DNA from: a bacterium
GTDB lineage: Bacteria > Omnitrophota > Gorgyraeia > Gygaellales > Profunditerraquicolaceae
Reading direction: 5' to 3'
Length of the DNA: 17,134 bases
Assembly (NCBI GenBank): GCA_004298075.1
Contig: SCRK01000236.1
Coordinates: 1-17,134 of the forward strand
Shown: piece after piece, positions 14,045 through 17,134 of the stretch
How positions within the stretch are numbered: position 1 is the stretch's first letter
Layout: each line of letters begins with the position of its first letter
Notes under the pieces: model-generated
What the model saw: the letters and a program-made list of their open reading frames with translations, nothing else
Told to the model about the DNA's origin: nothing
Database searches by the model: none
Made by a program: the position numbers and the translations under genes

Positions 14045-14980
14045 TTAGGGCTTGCTTTGCCGCTTATCTTTGACGTAGTTGCTTTTCTCAAGGCTTTTGG
14101 CAGCCTTCTTTAGCTCCGCGCCGATCTCGCCGATCTGGGCCACATGCGTGATATCGCGCGTTTCATTTGAGACTATGCCGATAGATACCGATAATAGAGG
14201 GATCTTCTGGATCTCCCCCTTCCGGTCCCGCCCGACGATAAAACCGCTTTTCCTGTCCTCCTCATTATAAAAAGAAGGGGATATCTTATCAAAATCGCGG
14301 ATTATCTTTGCGCAGATATTATCCGATGCCTCCGGAGTGGTCACTACCACAAAATCATCCCCTCCGATATGCCCGACGAAATCTTGGGGGGTGCCGTATT
14401 CTTTGGATGCCCCCAGCAATATGCGCGCGGTCTCCCTGATGACGGTATCACCGTGTTCAAATCCGTATTTGTCATTGTAGGCTTTGAATTTGTCCAGGTC
14501 CACATAACAGACCGCGTAGGTCTTTTTTCCCTCTATACGGCTGGAAAGTTCATTGAGGATAGCCACATTCCCCGGAAGGCGGGTAAGCGGGTTTGCCTCC
14601 AGGTCCCTTTTTGTGCGCCTTAAGACCATGCGTATCCTGGCCAGCAGTTCTTTTGGCTCAAAGGGTTTGACGATATAATCATCCGCTCCGGAATCAATGC
14701 CTTCGATCTTGTCGCTGACCTCGCCCTTGCCGGTTACCATAATTACCGGCAGGTACTGCAGCAACAGGTCCTTCTTGATCAGGTTACACAATTGCCTGCC
14801 GTCCATCTTGGGCATTTTGTAATCCAGAAGGACCAGGTCCAGGGGTTTGGCCCGGATGATCTTGAGTGATTCTTCTCCGTCTTTTGCTTCAATGGTTTCG
14901 TAATTCTCCTCGGATAGGGTGAGCTTTAATATATCCCGGATATCCGGGTCATCATCGGCGATAAGTATTTTTATTCCCAT
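14045..14980 (-). CDS. Response regulator with REC and GGDEF (GGDDF) domains
   Basis: A 311-residue PleD/WspR-like regulator. The receiver domain (1-120) has D10/D11, phospho-acceptor D53 (LLDYKMP), T83 and K105 (VKPF), all intact. The GGDEF domain (about 128-300) begins with NPLTRLPGN (130-138). It keeps DLDKFKAYND (metal and guanine contacts) but reads GGDDF (206-210) in place of GG[DE]EF, changing the catalytic Glu to Asp. The inhibitory I-site RxxD is TPQD, so product inhibition is not expected. It either makes c-di-GMP with altered activity or only binds GTP. The partner is almost surely the histidine kinase encoded 8 bases upstream. Confidence 0.9.
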   Translation of the reverse strand: MGIKILIADDDPDIRDILKLTLSEENYETIEAKDGEESLKIIRAKPLDLVLLDYKMPKMDGRQLCNLIKKDLLLQYLPVIMVTGKGEVSDKIEGIDSGADDYIVKPFEPKELLARIRMVLRRTKRDLEANPLTRLPGNVAILNELSSRIEGKKTYAVCYVDLDKFKAYNDKYGFEHGDTVIRETARILLGASKEYGTPQDFVGHIGGDDFVVVTTPEASDNICAKIIRDFDKISPSFYNEEDRKSGFIVGRDRKGEIQKIPLLSVSIGIVSNETRDITHVAQIGEIGAELKKAAKSLEKSNYVKDKRQSKP

Positions 14981-14988
14981 AGTTTTAT

Positions 14989-16464
14989 TTAAGCGCAGTT
15001 GAGGGTAAAGCTGAAAGTCGAGCCTTCCCCTATCTTACTTTTTACCCAAATCTTTCCTCCGTGTGCCTCGATGATATGTTTAACCAGCGTAAGCCCAAGG
15101 CCTGTGCCTTTTACCTCCTGATTGATAGTATTATCCACGCGATAGAATTCTTCAAATATTTTTTCCTGGGCTTCCTCAGGGATCCCAAACCCGGTGTCCG
15201 TAATATCAACCTGGATTATTTTGTTCGAGCAAGCCGCCTTTACGCTGATCGCGCCCTTTTCAGGGGTGAACTTCAGGGCATTTCCGAGCAGGTTGATCAA
15301 AACCCTCTCGATCTGGCCGCGGTCAGCCATTATTTTTTTGCAGTCTGCCGGTATATTGATGCTGAAAGTGATATTTTTTGTTTTAAACTGCTCGGAAAGC
15401 ATGTCCCCGACCTTCTCGGCTATGGGGCGAAGCTCCAGGGCTTCTATATTCATGTTGACTTTGCCGGATTCAATGCGCGCGATATCCAGCAGGTCATTTA
15501 CCATATGCACCAGCTCGTCACTGTGGCGGTTGATCTTGGCGAGGCGCTCTTTGATCTCATCGGGGACCGCGCCTAATTTACCGGCCAGCAATATCGCGGC
15601 ATAGCCTTTGATGGAGGTAAGCGGGGTCCTCAGCTCATGGGAAACACTTGAAATAAAATCACTTTTGCGCTTGCTTATGATCTTAACTTTATCTAGAGCT
15701 TCGGTAAGCTGACGGGTTCTCTCCTCGACCTTTATCTCCAGTTCCTGCTGGGACCTCCAGGTTTTTTCAAAGAGCCTGGCATTGTCCAGGGCCTGGCTGA
15801 TCTGGTTGGCCAGTATGGTAATTATCTCCTGCTCACCTTCGGTTATGCGGGTTTCTATATTTTGCGTGCCCACGAATATAAAACCCTGATTTCCCTCCTG
15901 GGGAATGATCGGGCAGATAATGAATTCGTTCACCTGGAAAAGGCGGCAAATGTTATTCTTAGGCAGGAAACCCTCGGGGATGAACACGGAGGAGGCAGTT
16001 TTTCCGGCGCGCATTAAATCCAGGTAATAATCTTTATCCGAGTTAACCGTGTTTTTTATTTTCAACGATTCCCCTTCGCTGTAACCTATATTCAGGTACT
16101 GATGGAATTCCCTTGCCAGGCTGTTCCACAGGAAAGCCGATGATTTTTCAAAGCCAAGGTCCTCGAGGTATTCGTTACCTATCTTTTTGAAGATCTGGTT
16201 TTCCTCCAGGGTTGTGCTCATTTCCCGGGATAACTTCTGCAGGGTAGAAAGCCCGGCGATCTTTTTATCCAGCTCCTCCTGGGTTTTATTCAATTCTATA
16301 TCCGTGCGGATGATCAGCTTGGCCTGTTCATCCATCTCTTCAAGAGAGGTATTCAGCCCGGCAGTACGCTTCTCCAGATCTTTTAACCGCTGCATCTTAA
16401 GGAGCAGGGCTATCCCCATGCCGGCGATAATCAAACAAATAATGAAGAATATGAAGTTCAACAT
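14989..16464 (-). CDS. Membrane-anchored GAF sensor histidine kinase
   Basis: A 491-residue kinase with one N-terminal membrane helix (2-22) and no periplasmic loop, so it senses inside the cell. A coiled coil (about 25-82) leads to a GAF-like domain (about 85-228), a second coiled coil (230-265), the HisKA domain with H276 in SVSHELRTPL, and a complete HATPase: N-box NLLGNALKF (391-399), G1 DTGFGIP (423-429), F-box FEEFYR and G2 GTGLGL (453-458). It should phosphorylate the REC domain encoded just downstream. The gene starts one base after the FIST gene's stop, with its ribosome binding site inside that gene, so the kinase and FIST protein are translationally linked and may form a sensing pair. 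Confidence 0.92.
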   Translation of the reverse strand: MLNFIFFIICLIIAGMGIALLLKMQRLKDLEKRTAGLNTSLEEMDEQAKLIIRTDIELNKTQEELDKKIAGLSTLQKLSREMSTTLEENQIFKKIGNEYLEDLGFEKSSAFLWNSLAREFHQYLNIGYSEGESLKIKNTVNSDKDYYLDLMRAGKTASSVFIPEGFLPKNNICRLFQVNEFIICPIIPQEGNQGFIFVGTQNIETRITEGEQEIITILANQISQALDNARLFEKTWRSQQELEIKVEERTRQLTEALDKVKIISKRKSDFISSVSHELRTPLTSIKGYAAILLAGKLGAVPDEIKERLAKINRHSDELVHMVNDLLDIARIESGKVNMNIEALELRPIAEKVGDMLSEQFKTKNITFSINIPADCKKIMADRGQIERVLINLLGNALKFTPEKGAISVKAACSNKIIQVDITDTGFGIPEEAQEKIFEEFYRVDNTINQEVKGTGLGLTLVKHIIEAHGGKIWVKSKIGEGSTFSFTLNCA

Positions 16465-16465
16465 T

Positions 16466-17134
16466 TTATTGGCCTCCTACAGCCAGGACATTTATGCTTT
16501 GGCTATGGCAGTAACTGCGTCCAAGATAATTTAGGGATTTAAGCGGGGCCTGTTCCCCGTAAGTATAGATGCCTATCAGCGGGGTTTCTTCGCCAAAAAC
16601 CCCCTTGATTATTTCAAGCTCCTTTAGGCATTGCCTGCCCAAGAGGGAAAATCTTGAGGCGGAATCAAAGACCATCACAAACCTTGCCTTCTGACCCATA
16701 AGGTTCCTTTTGGCGTCTTCGCAGGATTCGGCCGCGGCTTGGAGGCAGGAGTCTTTGGTCCCGATCATCAACCTGATCTTGCTTTCCTGCGGAATATCCC
16801 CCTGGGTAACCAGGGAACCGTCATCTTTTATTGAGATTATGTTGCGCAGGAGGTATTCCCTCTCCCCCGGAAGGTATATTCCCATCGGGTAAAAGATGGA
16901 TATGCGCCGCAGCTCCCTGGCCAGCTCCGGGGCATCCTTAGCCAGGTAATCTTCGTAAAGTTTTACTGCCGGCCGGCCGTCGATCTCCTTGATCACATTC
17001 CCGTGGGAATTAGTGACGCAGCGTATTTTCCCCAGGGGCTTCCATCCGTGTTTGATGCCGTGCCCGAAATTTATCCCTCCGCCGAAAAGTACTCCGCAGC
17101 AGGATTCCGTAAGCAGCTCCTTGTTGAAATACTG
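16466..17134 (-). CDS. FIST domain sensor protein (5' end outside window)
   Basis: The frame is open from the right edge (17134) to a stop at 16466, giving 222 visible residues. A GTG at 16996 is internal, because the 46 codons before it are coding and clearly FIST: LFGGGINFGHGIKHGWKPLG, then VTNSHGNVIKEIDGRPAVKLYEDYL. The rest is the FIST_C domain, with FYPMGIYLPG, ...SLVTQGDIPQ and the closing LIGIYTYGEQAP...SYCHSQSINVLAV. FIST domains are intracellular sensors linked to kinases and cyclases, proposed to bind small ligands such as amino acids. Its position directly before a histidine kinase and a GGDEF regulator fits that role. The N-terminal half lies beyond the window. Confidence 0.85.
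   Translation of the reverse strand, partial: QYFNKELLTESCCGVLFGGGINFGHGIKHGWKPLGKIRCVTNSHGNVIKEIDGRPAVKLYEDYLAKDAPELARELRRISIFYPMGIYLPGEREYLLRNIISIKDDGSLVTQGDIPQESKIRLMIGTKDSCLQAAAESCEDAKRNLMGQKARFVMVFDSASRFSLLGRQCLKELEIIKGVFGEETPLIGIYTYGEQAPLKSLNYLGRSYCHSQSINVLAVGGQ
16473..16477 (-). promoter_or_regulatory. Ribosome binding site of the histidine kinase
   Basis: On the minus strand GGAGG lies eight bases before the ATG ending at 16464, within the last codons of the FIST gene. It confirms the kinase start. Confidence 0.65.

Noticed and set aside
15061..15576. 171-codon open frame on the + strand
   Set aside because: Entirely inside the histidine kinase's HisKA/HATPase region, whose motifs are intact; the translated sequence has no recognisable domain.

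Overview
The window looks like part of a chromosome, probably from an uncultivated anaerobic Gram-negative bacterium. Evidence for two membranes is an AlgE-like outer-membrane barrel with a signal peptide and a terminal Phe, plus an O-antigen-ligase-like protein. Evidence for an anaerobic or low-oxygen style is two radical-SAM proteins and two cysteine-rich U32-type proteins. The mix (TPR-SGNH hydrolase, GT39 membrane protein, FIST/histidine kinase/GGDEF operon, U32-radical SAM neighbourhood) resembles Omnitrophota metagenome genomes. That placement is my impression from gene style, not a computed result. There are no tRNA or rRNA genes, no CRISPR array, no insertion sequence and no gene-free stretch longer than about 105 bases.

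Left block (1-10214, all + strand). These genes are tightly packed, with overlaps or gaps of 5-40 bases, and look like one transcription unit that begins upstream of the window. In order: the C-terminal end of a radical-SAM/SPASM protein; a membrane GT2 glycosyltransferase; a U32-type Fe-S protein (A); an ABC permease and ATPase of the nitrate/sulfonate/taurine type with no binding protein beside them; a HemN/HemW-like radical-SAM protein; a second U32-type protein (B) with an extra four-Cys cluster; a GT39-type membrane glycosyltransferase; a small Rid-fold protein that lacks the Rid arginine and resembles the C-terminal domain of chorismatases; and an SGNH hydrolase interrupted by TPRs. Known U32 proteins (UbiU/UbiV, RlhA, TrhP) carry out oxygen-independent hydroxylations, with prephenate implicated for TrhP. 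HemN-like enzymes include C-methylases, and chorismatases make hydroxybenzoates or dihydroxycyclohexadienes. The block could therefore be an undescribed anaerobic pathway for a modified, possibly aromatic and glycosylated, molecule with its own transporter. This is the most interesting part of the window, and the pathway is inference.

Middle pair (10318-12242, + strand). A good sigma70-type promoter at 10227-10255 precedes a secreted NTF2-like protein and an AlgE-family outer-membrane barrel. The barrel gene ends tail-to-tail with the next operon, sharing 4 bases.

Right block (12239-17134, all - strand, read from the right edge). A FIST sensor protein (cut by the window edge), a membrane-anchored GAF histidine kinase, a REC-GGDEF response regulator with a GGDDF site, an O-antigen-ligase/Wzy-like polymerase-ligase and a dolichol-phosphate-mannose-synthase-like GT2, with gaps of only 1-8 bases. 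This looks like a signalling cassette cotranscribed with surface-polysaccharide genes.
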